A stretch of 64,000 nucleotides of DNA from contig QGHH01000004.1 of the NCBI GenBank assembly GCA_003640645.1, positions 104,875 through 168,874 of the forward strand, given 5' to 3'. Position 1 is the first letter of the stretch. Every line of letters begins with the position of its first letter. The position numbers were made by a program, and so were the translations under genes. Source of the stretch: Fredinandcohnia aciditolerans (GTDB taxonomy: Bacteria > Bacillota > Bacilli > Bacillales > Bacillaceae_L). Shown here piece by piece: positions 16,145 through 24,625 of the stretch. Below the pieces are notes generated by a model. It worked only from the letters and a program-made list of their open reading frames with translations, did no database searches and was not told the DNA's origin.

Positions 16145-16816
16145 TTATTTCGTTTTCACTAGAGAAGAGAAAATGGTACTACTCATTGTTTTATACCCTT
16201 CACCTGTCAAGTGAATCCCATCATCACTAATAAAATCTTTTATGTTACCAGATTGTTTCAAAGCTGTACGAACATCAATTTTTAAGACATTTAATTGCTC
16301 TGCTAAACTACTCAAGCTTCGATTATAGAGACCGTGCCAATGCTCGATTCCTCCTTGAAGACTAATCCAATGACTGATTGAGCTCCCATACGTTTGAGCA
16401 AGCAGCTTGTAATACCGAACAGGGTCAAGTGGTGGTAAGTTCATCAAAATTGGAGTACTATTCGTTTCTTGGATTCGAAGAATTAATTTTTTTAGGTTTT
16501 CCATATACCGTTCAATTGGAACAATTGGCTGATGCTCGCCTTCAGGATTCTTAACCACTTCGTCCCATTTGAAATTACAATCATTGCCACCAATATTTAT
16601 GATTACGTAATCAGGGTGTTCGGCCACCACATCTTTTTCAACTCGGGACAACAATAAATCTGAATTATCATTAAAAACACCTTTATTTATAATAGTGAAG
16701 TGATCAGAAGCAAATTGCTGTAAAAATGCTGGATAATTTTCTTTCAAGATTCGCATGCGACCTTTCACAAAAGAAACACCTCTAGTTAAACTATCACCAA
16801 AACATACAATTTTCAT
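16145..16816 (-). CDS. SGNH/GDSL-family hydrolase
   Basis: 223 residues with the SGNH blocks: CFGDSLTRG (nucleophile Ser near residue 9), Gly in the block II region, GGNDCN (oxyanion Asn) and DGIHLTGEGY (catalytic Asp and His). No signal peptide is present, so it is probably cytoplasmic. The family includes esterases, lysophospholipases and carbohydrate deacetylases; the substrate is not evident. ATG 16816 is preferred over GTG 16825 for spacing from GGTGA. It is flanked by its own terminator and a 168-bp divergent spacer shared with the DUF1836 gene. Confidence 0.9.
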   Translation of the reverse strand: MKIVCFGDSLTRGVSFVKGRMRILKENYPAFLQQFASDHFTIINKGVFNDNSDLLLSRVEKDVVAEHPDYVIINIGGNDCNFKWDEVVKNPEGEHQPIVPIERYMENLKKLILRIQETNSTPILMNLPPLDPVRYYKLLAQTYGSSISHWISLQGGIEHWHGLYNRSLSSLAEQLNVLKIDVRTALKQSGNIKDFISDDGIHLTGEGYKTMSSTIFSSLVKTK

Positions 16817-16984
16817 ATTTATCACCGCTCATCTAATTTTAATTTATTAAGAATACTATTTCATGTGGTTTCCAATACTACTTATAATCATATACGCATT
16901 TCATCACGTAGTCAACGTTTACTTTCTAATAGTTATAGAGTAAACTAGGTAACAAATAAAATCGGTATAAATGAGGTCATTATC

Positions 16985-17545
16985 ATGAATATAGATGTCG
17001 ATAAAAACATTTTTTTAGAGGATATTCCACAAATTGATTTATACATGGACCAGGTCATCCAACTCTTTGAAAATACGTTTAACACCACAAAAAGAAATGA
17101 GGATGACAAGGTTCTTACGAAAACCATGATCAACAATTACGCAAAAGGAAAGTTGCTTATTCCGATTAAAAACAAAAAATATTCGAGAGAACATTTAATT
17201 TTATTAAGTTTGATTTATCAACTAAAAGGCGGGCTTTCAATCAATGATATCAAGGCAACACTTGATGGTGTTAATCAAAGAATCATGAATGATGAAGCGT
17301 TCGAGTTAGAAGAATTTTATAAGAGCTATCTTTCTCTCTATAAAAAAAATGCAACTGAATTCAAAGAAGATGTGAATACAAAAATGAAAGATGTGTCAGA
17401 AGAAATGGGTTCTTCCGTGGATGAACAGCTGAATAAGGTACTTTTAATTCTATCCTTTATTACAGCAAGCCAATTTTATCGTCGTGCAGCTGAAGACTTG
17501 GTGGACGAACTCATTCAAGCTCAAGGCGAAAAAAAAGAAAAGTGA
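16985..17545 (+). CDS. DUF1836 family protein
   Basis: 186 residues. The central part has the DUF1836 pattern LTKTMINNYAKGKLLIP followed by YSREHLILLSLIYQLKGGLSI, resembling the helix-turn-helix and second helical unit of MerR-like folds, so DNA binding is possible. The C-terminal third is a long charged helix. The function is unknown. The coding end lies within a bidirectional terminator stem, and the gene converges on the TlpA-fusion gene. Confidence 0.85.
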   Translation: MNIDVDKNIFLEDIPQIDLYMDQVIQLFENTFNTTKRNEDDKVLTKTMINNYAKGKLLIPIKNKKYSREHLILLSLIYQLKGGLSINDIKATLDGVNQRIMNDEAFELEEFYKSYLSLYKKNATEFKEDVNTKMKDVSEEMGSSVDEQLNKVLLILSFITASQFYRRAAEDLVDELIQAQGEKKEK

Positions 17546-17564
17546 ACGTCTCACTTTTCTTTTT
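17532..17564. terminator. Bidirectional terminator overlapping two gene ends
   Basis: Perfect 14-bp stem AAAAAGAAAAGTGA/TCACTTTTCTTTTT with a 5-nt loop. The left arm encodes the last residues and stop of the DUF1836 gene, and the right arm touches the stop of the convergent gene. Confidence 0.9.
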
Positions 17565-18621
17565 AATTCACACTATTGATTAACTCTGTCATCATTTCCT
17601 TATCCATTGGCCCGACTATTTTTTTCCGGATGATGCCCCTAGAATCAATTAAATAACTTGTCGGAATGGCGTAAGCTTGATAGATTTGTCCAATATGACC
17701 ATTCTCATCAAGTAAAACAGGAAAGGTGAGCTCATATTCATCCACAAATTTCGCGACATCTGAGCTCTTTTTTTCTGCAGTTGTTAGATTTACAGATAAC
17801 AGAGTGGCATTTGATTCTTTATTTTCCACATAAAATTCTTGCATATGAGGCATTTCCGCTTTACATGGCGGACACCAGCTTGCCCAAAAGTTTAAAATGA
17901 CTTTCTTCCCTCTAAATTCAGAAAGCTTCATTTCCTTTCCACTTGTTGTTTTTAAGGTAAAATCAGGTGCTGACTGTCCTTCAGAAATTCCAACTTCGAC
18001 TTCTGTTACTTTTATATTCTCTTGCGGGTTAGCGAAAGAAAAATTGCTATTGTCCGTCCACACAATAAGTCCTGTTAAACCTAAGATTAACGCTGCTTTT
18101 TTCATATCATGACGCACACCCTTTTTCTGTTGTCCTTTATTATAGAGTGTCAACAATAAAAGAAAAAATGCACCCATTGATTTTATAAAATGAAAAACTC
18201 TGGCATCATGAAGTAAAAATAAGGCTAGTAAATCATATAGGATAGAGGTTGTGAAGACGACAATAAGCATTGAGCGAATGAGGTGCACTGTCGTTACGGT
18301 CCTCTTTTTTATGTGATATAGAAAATAGACTACTATAATAACAACTGCAATCGCTAATCCTTTTGTTCCTCCAGTAAAATAGAGGAGAGACATCGGGCTT
18401 TTTATGACGAGTCCAGGTTCTAAAAGGAATAAACTTCCCTTCCACGCTAAAAAGCCAATGAAAATGCCATTAGTAAGTAGATTGAGAATGCTCTTGGTAT
18501 TGTCATTTGATGTTGTTTTTGCTAACCAAACCCGTGCTACGATAAGGCCTGCTATTAAGCCCACTCCAAGGATGATCCATTTTGTCATGATGGCCAGAGA
18601 GCCAATTTGTATGAAATGCAT
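17563..18621 (-). CDS. Membrane domain-TlpA/ResA-like thiol-disulfide oxidoreductase fusion
   Basis: 352 residues. The N-terminal 165 hold about five membrane helices, with a sixth at 174-190; the C-terminal 150 form a thioredoxin-fold TlpA/ResA domain with active site WCPPC (249-253), a VNLTTAEKKS insert and the cis-Pro region AIPTSYLID. The catalytic domain would face outside the cell and reduce or exchange disulfides, for example in cytochrome c maturation or extracytoplasmic proteins. The two parts are in one continuous frame with no stop. The membrane part resembles a DsbD- or Lgt-like helical bundle only loosely. The start follows GAGGT at 5 nt. Confidence 0.85.
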   Translation of the reverse strand: MHFIQIGSLAIMTKWIILGVGLIAGLIVARVWLAKTTSNDNTKSILNLLTNGIFIGFLAWKGSLFLLEPGLVIKSPMSLLYFTGGTKGLAIAVVIIVVYFLYHIKKRTVTTVHLIRSMLIVVFTTSILYDLLALFLLHDARVFHFIKSMGAFFLLLLTLYNKGQQKKGVRHDMKKAALILGLTGLIVWTDNSNFSFANPQENIKVTEVEVGISEGQSAPDFTLKTTSGKEMKLSEFRGKKVILNFWASWCPPCKAEMPHMQEFYVENKESNATLLSVNLTTAEKKSSDVAKFVDEYELTFPVLLDENGHIGQIYQAYAIPTSYLIDSRGIIRKKIVGPMDKEMMTELINSVN

Positions 18622-18683
18622 CTTGTACCTCCACTGTGTCTAGTACAATCATTGTACCATGCAGAGATCTGTAGTTTTCCCTT

Positions 18684-18782
18684 AGTGACAGTAAATTTCG
18701 GATAATAACAGTATTTCTAGAATAGTGACAGTATTTCTTGGATAATGTCAGTTTTTTTATTTAGTGACAGTAAATTGATTTA
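18684..18782 (+). repeat. Degenerate 20-bp tandem repeat, five units
   Basis: Units begin at 18684, 18704, 18724, 18744 and 18763 (lengths 20, 20, 20, 19, 20). The consensus is about AGTGACAGTATTTCTNGGAT. It lies between the MMPL gene terminator and the TlpA-fusion gene, with no coding potential. Confidence 0.8.
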
Positions 18783-18785
18783 CAG

Positions 18786-18825
18786 TCTAAAAAAATGAGG
18801 CCCCTGCAATAGGGAGCCTCATTTT
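18786..18825 (-). terminator. Terminator of the marR-mmpL operon
   Basis: AAAATGAGGC/GCCTCATTTT stem, extended by CCC/GGG across a small asymmetry, followed by TTTTTTAGAC on the minus strand; 4 nt after the MMPL stop. Confidence 0.9.
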
Positions 18826-18828
18826 GAA

Positions 18829-21800
18829 TTAATTTGTTGGTCGTTTAAATGGCCACCAGTTGGCGATTCCAAAATTCTTGACCATTACTGGAATAAATAA
18901 TGGCAGAATCACAAATGCGTAGAGCATGAGTCCAACGAGTGTGATCGATGCAATCTGAAGCAAGGATAACATTCCAGATGGCATCATGGCTGCAAATGTA
19001 CCTCCAAGAATGATAGCAGCTGAAATAATAACAGTTCCCATCTTCTTCATGGAAAGAAGCATTGCTTCCGCAACTGGGATATCACGGTATTCGTTGAAGC
19101 GATCCATTAGGAAAATACTATAGTCGACACCGAGTGCGACTAAGATAACAAATCCAAAAAATGGTACTGCCCAGCTGATTCCAGAATATCCGAGAATATC
19201 GACGAAAATCACTTCATTAATGGCCATTGATGTGTAATAGGTTAATATTAATGAACCTATTAGATAGAGTGGCATGATTAACGAACGGAACAAGAATATT
19301 AAGATGATCGCAATACCAATAAACATTAACACGATTGTACGTGAGTAATCTTGGTCAGACATTTTACTTAAATCGGTATTGGTACTTGTGATACCTCCAA
19401 GTGCGACATCTGCATTTTCAAGCTTAGTATCTTTTGTTGCTCTTGCAACAGCTGCTTCAATTTCCTCTATTTGTGACATCGCTTCGTTGGAATAAGGGTT
19501 CGCTTCAAAAATGACATCCAATGTCATGACTTTGCGATCATTTGACATGTATACATCAAGGACTTGTGCGAAATCTTCACTCTCTAGTACTTCTTCTGGC
19601 ATATAAAAAGCATTTAATTCTTCAGAGTTTGAAAGATTTGATAAATATTCTTGAGCTGATCCTAATCCATCTGAAACCTGTTCTAGACCATCAGCACTTT
19701 GAGTCAGTCCATCCGTTAATTGTGTTAATTGACCACCTAAACTTCCGAATCCATCAAGGAGCTGCTGTTGGCCATCATTAATGCCTGTTAAGCCATTTGT
19801 GATTTGTGGCATACCACGAACGATTTGACCTTGGCCATTTGCGGCTTGAACAAGCCCAGCTTTTAGTTCTCCTAGTCCAGCAATTAACTGCTCAAGACCA
19901 GCTGGAAGTGCTGCTTGTTCTTTAAGCAATTGTTCAAATCCTGCATTAGCTTGAGTCATTCCAGTATTTACCTCAGAAAGATGACCGTTTAGCTCTTGAA
20001 TCCCCGCTGACAATTGTGGAATCCCTTGTAAGGATTGCTTCATTCCTTTATACACATCATCACCAGCTATACTTTGGCCACTTTCTGCATGAATATAGGA
20101 GCCTTCTAAATAAGCAAATCCACCTTCATTTAGTTGGTTCACACCAATGGTTAATTGTTGGAGCGCATTTGCTATTTCAGTGTAGCCAGTTTGCAAACCA
20201 GCAATTCCACTTTGTGCATCTTTATAACCGACTAATAGTTTCGTATTATAGTAGTTTAATAATTCTTCTGAGCCAGCCTTTGCTTTATCAACTTCCGCAA
20301 TCATCGTATCGATTCCAGCTGTACCACTACGGATACCCGACTCAATTTTTGAAAGGTTTGTTTGGATCTCTGTTAGACCGGATTTTACCTGATTAGTTCC
20401 AGTAATTAATTCACCGATTCCATCTGTGGCGGTTTTAAGCTCTGGCTCAGATTTTGCAAGTTCACTACCAGCCTCTTCAAGACCGTCTTTGATTTGAGTT
20501 AATCCGTCTTTTCCTTCACCAAGACCTTCCTCAAGCGTTTTTGCTTGGTTCGCAACGAATAAATCCTCAATAGGTTCACCAGTTGGTCTTGTGACAGAGC
20601 GAACAGCGTCCACAAGGTCCACTTTTTCCACTTCGCGGCTGATTTTTTCGGCTAATTCGATATACTCTGTGGAGTCCATTGCCTCATCATTTTTCAATAC
20701 GATTTGAGTTGGCATGGATTCACCAGGTCTGAAGCTATCCGAAATCGCATTGAATGCTTTAATCGAGTTTACATCTCCACTTAATTCTTCTAAAGAGTTA
20801 TAAGATAGCTCTCCATCATACACAACTAAGAATGGAACAATGATAGCAGCAACAATTAATAGAGATAAGAGTGGTCGCTTTAATGAAAATCTTCCAGCAA
20901 CTGCCCAGATTTTACTATCTCCATGTTCTAAATTCTGCTTAGAAGGCCAGAATAATTTTTTCCCTAAAACGGCCATAAAGAATGGAACGACCGTGAATAA
21001 TGCAACTAGTAAAATGGCAACACCTACCGCTACAGCCACAGCCGATTGGTATAAAATGAACTGAGAAAAGCCAATTGCAGCAAAGCCGATCATGACGGCA
21101 ACACCACTGAAAAATACTGTTCTCCCCGCATTCTTATACGTTGCAACAATTGCTTCTGTTAAGCTTTCTCGATGTGACAGTTCTTCTTTATATCGACTTA
21201 AAAGCAATATACAGTAATCTGTTCCAATTCCAAACAAAATAGCGACTAGGAAAATCTGTGTATATGTTGAAATTGGAAAATCAAATTTATCAACCAGCAT
21301 CGCAACGATCGATTGTGACGCAAGATACGTAAAACCAACTGTCACAAGTGGAATAATCGGTGCTACGAGGGATCTAAAGACAAGTAAAAGCACGACAAGA
21401 ATAAAGACAACTGTAATACCTTCAGTCTTTTTCAACCCTTCTTGTGAACTAGTCACGAGATCTTCACTAATGAGCCATTCACTCGTATAATAATGGTCAA
21501 CCTTTACATCTTCAATGGCTTGATACAAAGCATCACTGAGCTCTTTTGGCTCCCGGTCATTCCAGCTAACTGTTACAGAAGCAAGTATTGCTTTTCCGTC
21601 CTCTGAAACAAGCTGTTCCTTTAGTGTTTCCTCATTAAAATGAGTAAGTATTTCAGTAATACCGATTTCATCCTTCTTTTCTTCAAGAAGTCGGATGGCT
21701 TTTTCAGCTTCCTTGATTTCGTCATTTGTTAACTTCTTTTTATCATGAAACACAAGTGCCACCTGTGTTTCATCTCCGCCACCCTCTTGGGTCTGTGCAT

Positions 21801-21966
21801 CATTTAATATTTGACCTGCAATGGAGGATGAATACTCATCAGGTACAGTGATCTGGCCTTTTTCACGCACAAGATCTCCCATATTTGGAGCTGCTAGAAA
21901 TAGTCCAGCTACGATCACAACCCATGCTATTAGGACAAACCATTTCTGTTTAATGATAAAATTCAT
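18829..21966 (-). CDS. MMPL/RND-type exporter (YdgH-like)
   Basis: 1045 residues with the two-repeat RND topology: one membrane helix (5-25), a first extracytoplasmic domain, helices near 175-380, a very long second extracytoplasmic region (about 385-830), and a second helical bundle (about 855-1035). The RND motifs GIGTDYCILLLSRYKEEL and ALGVDYSIFLMDRFNEYR carry the proton-relay Asp residues. The second loop is rich in GLxQ/GLxEL heptads, giving a long coiled coil as in YhgE/Pip and MMPL proteins. It probably exports lipids or amphiphilic drugs. It forms an operon with the marR gene 2 nt upstream, recalling B. subtilis ydgGH. Confidence 0.9.
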   Translation of the reverse strand: MNFIIKQKWFVLIAWVVIVAGLFLAAPNMGDLVREKGQITVPDEYSSSIAGQILNDAQTQEGGGDETQVALVFHDKKKLTNDEIKEAEKAIRLLEEKKDEIGITEILTHFNEETLKEQLVSEDGKAILASVTVSWNDREPKELSDALYQAIEDVKVDHYYTSEWLISEDLVTSSQEGLKKTEGITVVFILVVLLLVFRSLVAPIIPLVTVGFTYLASQSIVAMLVDKFDFPISTYTQIFLVAILFGIGTDYCILLLSRYKEELSHRESLTEAIVATYKNAGRTVFFSGVAVMIGFAAIGFSQFILYQSAVAVAVGVAILLVALFTVVPFFMAVLGKKLFWPSKQNLEHGDSKIWAVAGRFSLKRPLLSLLIVAAIIVPFLVVYDGELSYNSLEELSGDVNSIKAFNAISDSFRPGESMPTQIVLKNDEAMDSTEYIELAEKISREVEKVDLVDAVRSVTRPTGEPIEDLFVANQAKTLEEGLGEGKDGLTQIKDGLEEAGSELAKSEPELKTATDGIGELITGTNQVKSGLTEIQTNLSKIESGIRSGTAGIDTMIAEVDKAKAGSEELLNYYNTKLLVGYKDAQSGIAGLQTGYTEIANALQQLTIGVNQLNEGGFAYLEGSYIHAESGQSIAGDDVYKGMKQSLQGIPQLSAGIQELNGHLSEVNTGMTQANAGFEQLLKEQAALPAGLEQLIAGLGELKAGLVQAANGQGQIVRGMPQITNGLTGINDGQQQLLDGFGSLGGQLTQLTDGLTQSADGLEQVSDGLGSAQEYLSNLSNSEELNAFYMPEEVLESEDFAQVLDVYMSNDRKVMTLDVIFEANPYSNEAMSQIEEIEAAVARATKDTKLENADVALGGITSTNTDLSKMSDQDYSRTIVLMFIGIAIILIFLFRSLIMPLYLIGSLILTYYTSMAINEVIFVDILGYSGISWAVPFFGFVILVALGVDYSIFLMDRFNEYRDIPVAEAMLLSMKKMGTVIISAAIILGGTFAAMMPSGMLSLLQIASITLVGLMLYAFVILPLFIPVMVKNFGIANWWPFKRPTN

Positions 21967-21968
21967 AC

Positions 21969-22430
21969 TTATTCCACCACCTTGTTCTGTTTTATCTTTT
22001 GAAGGATTCCATTAAGCTTTTCATATGTTTTTAAAAATTGAACAATCTCTTCTTCAGTGAATTCACCAATAATTGACTCTACAAGATTATTAACTCGCTC
22101 CTCTGTCTTTAAAAACAGCTTTTCCCCTCTATCTGATAATGTTAGATAGACAAGTCTTCGATCATTTTCATCACGTGATCTATCAATTAACCCTTTTTCA
22201 AAAAGGCGATTTATGATGGCAGTAATTGCGCTTTTGTTTACTTCAAAAACCTCAGCAAGTTCAGTTGAAGTACACGAACCTACTTTATTTATGTAGCGAA
22301 GTGTATAATGCTGTTCATTGGTTAGTTCGGTTCCAAGTTGTTCCTTCACAAGCGAATCCGCAATGGTGTTCACTGAAAATGATACATCTACATATAAATC
22401 AACCAATTCCTTAATGTTCGTTCTAGCCAT
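21969..22430 (-). CDS. MarR family transcriptional regulator
   Basis: 153 residues with a MarR winged helix: CTSTELAEVFEVNKSAITAIINRLFEKGLI (recognition region about 53-82) and the wing DENDRRLVYLTLSDRGE. It is the first gene of a two-gene operon with the MMPL exporter. The upstream region holds a perfect dyad (22471-22493) suited to autorepression, so ligand-induced expression of the pump is the simplest model. The arrangement recalls YdgG/YdgH of B. subtilis. Confidence 0.93.
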   Translation of the reverse strand: MARTNIKELVDLYVDVSFSVNTIADSLVKEQLGTELTNEQHYTLRYINKVGSCTSTELAEVFEVNKSAITAIINRLFEKGLIDRSRDENDRRLVYLTLSDRGEKLFLKTEERVNNLVESIIGEFTEEEIVQFLKTYEKLNGILQKIKQNKVVE

Positions 22431-22470
22431 CTTTCACTATCACCTCACAAAATAAGATTCACAACCTTTA

Positions 22471-22508
22471 AATAGTTAAACACTTTAACTATTAACATGA
22501 TTAACTAT
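22471..22508. promoter_or_regulatory. Probable MarR operator
   Basis: AATAGTTAAA (22471-22480), CAC, TTTAACTATT (22484-22493) is a perfect 10-bp dyad. A further half-site TTAACTAT lies at 22501-22508. It is 41-78 nt upstream of the marR start codon. Confidence 0.75.
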
Positions 22509-22533
22509 AATTCCGACTATCCTAAAAGTCAAT

Positions 22534-22562
22534 AAAAAACATCCCTCTAAAAAGAGAGATGT
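22534..22562 (-). terminator. Terminator of the ECF sigma operon
   Basis: ACATCCCTCT/AGAGAGATGT stem (one wobble) with AAAA loop, then TTTTTTATTG on the minus strand. Confidence 0.85.
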
Positions 22563-22577
22563 CAGTTATTCCTTTCA

Positions 22578-23318
22578 CTATTCAAACACTTCAATATCCT
22601 TTACGTTAATGTCTGTATCTTTTTCAAATGAAACAGAATATTTTACATAGCCAGTATCATCTTTTACATATTCAGCATTTGGATTATCAATAATGTTCCC
22701 ATTAATTGTGACCGATTCATAGGTATACTCATTTTCGTTTAACACCTTTTGAATGACTTCAGCCTCATTAAATACATCTTCTACCGTTGAATTGGTTGAA
22801 TCCAGAACAATATGCAAACTTATTGGACGTTCAAGCTCCAAGTCCTTGTTCCAATTCGTATTTGAATTGTACTTTCCTTTCAAGACTTCTAAGGAAACTC
22901 CAATACCTTTCACGGCCGGTACTGATTGCATTAGCAAATCTGTTATTTCACTTTGAGCTTCTCCACTTAATTTTTCCATTAAAGATTCGTCAAGATTTTC
23001 TATATAAATGGTATCTAAGTTTACATATGGCTTCAAAAATCCTCTAACAGTAAATTCATACGTTTTTGGTCCATTTTCACTTGGACTGGCATTGCCGATT
23101 TCAATTACTTTAAAATCATATGTTGAAAACTTAAAATTATAAAACACTTCTTCCATACGGAAGTCGCGTTCTGGGTAGGTTTCTTCCAAATAATGTTCCA
23201 GAACTTTTGTTGAATAAAATTTACTCACTGGATTCCCATTAAAAGCATTATAGATGAAAAGGACGAACACAACGAGTACTCCGATAATCACACTATAAAT
23301 AACTTTTCTCTTTTTCAT
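22578..23318 (-). CDS. Membrane-anchored protein of unknown function (YfjL-like)
   Basis: 246 residues with one N-terminal membrane segment (7-26) and a large mixed alpha/beta domain outside. The stretch VSKFYSTKVLEHYLEETYP with aromatic residues following resembles YfjL-type proteins of Bacillus; I place it there tentatively. It overlaps the preceding gene by 4 nt and is the last gene of an ECF sigma operon, so it may be part of the stress response or signal input of that sigma factor. Confidence 0.7.
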   Translation of the reverse strand: MKKRKVIYSVIIGVLVVFVLFIYNAFNGNPVSKFYSTKVLEHYLEETYPERDFRMEEVFYNFKFSTYDFKVIEIGNASPSENGPKTYEFTVRGFLKPYVNLDTIYIENLDESLMEKLSGEAQSEITDLLMQSVPAVKGIGVSLEVLKGKYNSNTNWNKDLELERPISLHIVLDSTNSTVEDVFNEAEVIQKVLNENEYTYESVTINGNIIDNPNAEYVKDDTGYVKYSVSFEKDTDINVKDIEVFE

Positions 23319-23896
23319 TGATCCTCACCGTTCCTTATTTTTAAATAGAAAAAACCAATCAAGCTACCAATGAATGCAAATAAACAATGAATCAGTGTAA
23401 CTAAGGTAGAACCCATTACGGATTGATACAAGAATCGGCCTAAAGAAACTGTAGTATCTATTTGACCATTCATATAATCAGCTATATTACCTCCGATTGA
23501 CCAAATAAAGATGGGTATAAAAGAGACATAAAAAACGATTTTTATATCTTTATAAAACAAGTAAGTGAGTAATCCTAATACCGCGTACCACAAAATAAAA
23601 CCAAAACTATCATTAAGTAGGGATGTCTGAATAGCTAAATAAAATGATAGCCCAACAAAAATGAGTTGATAAAGCGCAAGCCTTCGTTTGATGGTAGTAA
23701 TCATTTTATCGTGCTGGACAGGTGAATCAATCTCTTCTTTATCAAGCGGTATTGTTGATTGAGTTACGAGTTTCTGAAGTTCTTCACTTTCTTGTATTTG
23801 CTCTTCTAGCCAAGTTGTTGTTTCTGTACTTAGAAGGCCCTCATTGTATAATGGAAGCAAATCTTCAATAATGGCTTGTGTAGGATGCTTATCCAT
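23315..23896 (-). CDS. Probable membrane anti-sigma factor
   Basis: 193 residues. The N-terminal 85 are cytoplasmic and helical with the pattern IIEDLLPLYNEGLLSTETTTWLEEQI, as in anti-sigma proteins of the YlaD/YxlC/zf-HC2-like group, but the HxxxCxxC zinc motif is absent. Four to five membrane helices follow (about 90-190). ATG 23896 follows GGAGGG and overlaps the sigma factor stop by 8 nt, so synthesis is coupled. Holding the sigma factor at the membrane is inferred from the context. Confidence 0.75.
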   Translation of the reverse strand: MDKHPTQAIIEDLLPLYNEGLLSTETTTWLEEQIQESEELQKLVTQSTIPLDKEEIDSPVQHDKMITTIKRRLALYQLIFVGLSFYLAIQTSLLNDSFGFILWYAVLGLLTYLFYKDIKIVFYVSFIPIFIWSIGGNIADYMNGQIDTTVSLGRFLYQSVMGSTLVTLIHCLFAFIGSLIGFFYLKIRNGEDQ

Positions 23897-24380
23897 GGTA
23901 TCCCTCCATTTCCTTTTGAAGCTTGAGTTTTGCTCGATGAAACGTGACTCTTGCAAAGTTCTCACTTTTTCCAAGCAGGCTGCCAATCTCTTTAAACGAC
24001 AATTCACCGTAGATTCTTAGTGTTACAACCTCTTTTGACAATTCATCTAGTTGATTCAGATATTCGATTAGATTTTGTTTGGCTTCATTCTTAAGTACTT
24101 CTTGCTCTGGTGTAATTGATTCTCCTGTTTCCTTTTTAAGCATTTCGTTAAGCTGAGTTTTATATTTTTTTGACCGATAATGCTTGAATAACCGATTTCT
24201 TGCAATAGAGAATAACCACGTTTGGATGCTCGATTGCTGTAAAAAAGAATGCATGCTTTTTATGGCTTCATAAAATACCTCTTGTGTTAAATCCTCCGCA
24301 ATCTCTTTGCTAGAGGTTTTTATAAAGAAAAAAGCATATATTCGTGGTTGTATTTCTTTATATAGCTCCTCTAGCTCCAT
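23889..24380 (-). CDS. ECF RNA polymerase sigma factor
   Basis: 163 residues with sigma region 2 (EIAEDLTQEVFYEAIKSM, then TWLFSIARNRLFKHYRSKK) and region 4 (LSKEVVTLRIYGELSFKEIG and the recognition helix NFARVTFHRAKLKL). Regions 1 and 3 are missing, as in all ECF factors. It is the first gene of a three-gene operon with a membrane anti-sigma candidate and a membrane-anchored protein; such operons are usually autoregulated. It is similar in layout to SigY, YlaC or SigV operons, but I cannot assign an ortholog. Confidence 0.93.
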   Translation of the reverse strand: MELEELYKEIQPRIYAFFFIKTSSKEIAEDLTQEVFYEAIKSMHSFLQQSSIQTWLFSIARNRLFKHYRSKKYKTQLNEMLKKETGESITPEQEVLKNEAKQNLIEYLNQLDELSKEVVTLRIYGELSFKEIGSLLGKSENFARVTFHRAKLKLQKEMEGYHG

Positions 24381-24423
24381 TTTCCTCTCCCCACTATTTC
24401 ATTTTTGTTTGTTCAATGTTATT

Positions 24424-24450
24424 AGTACCTTGAGGTTCGATTTCGTTACA
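24424..24450 (-). promoter_or_regulatory. Candidate autoregulated ECF promoter
   Basis: On the minus strand TGTAACG (24450-24444) is followed by GGTACT (24429-24424) after 14 nt, about 45-70 nt upstream of the sigma gene. The AAC in the -35 fits ECF promoters; the -10 is a guess. Confidence 0.35.
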
Positions 24451-24625
24451 GACGATTTTTAAATTTTTTCGTTTCTCCAAAAGCTTAATCTAGTGTTTAT
24501 ATTCTGTAAATCAAATACATTGATAAAACAAGATAAAAAATTGGTTAGCAAGTTTGTCCGATTTTTGCATATGAATATAATACTTGCTCCTAGGCGCATC
24601 AAAAAGAAAAGTTGAGGTAATGTGA

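Noticed and set aside
17563-18621. Two separate genes, membrane protein and TlpA protein
   Set aside because: The frame is continuous, and no ribosome binding site is seen before the internal ATG near residue 173, although an internal start cannot be fully excluded.
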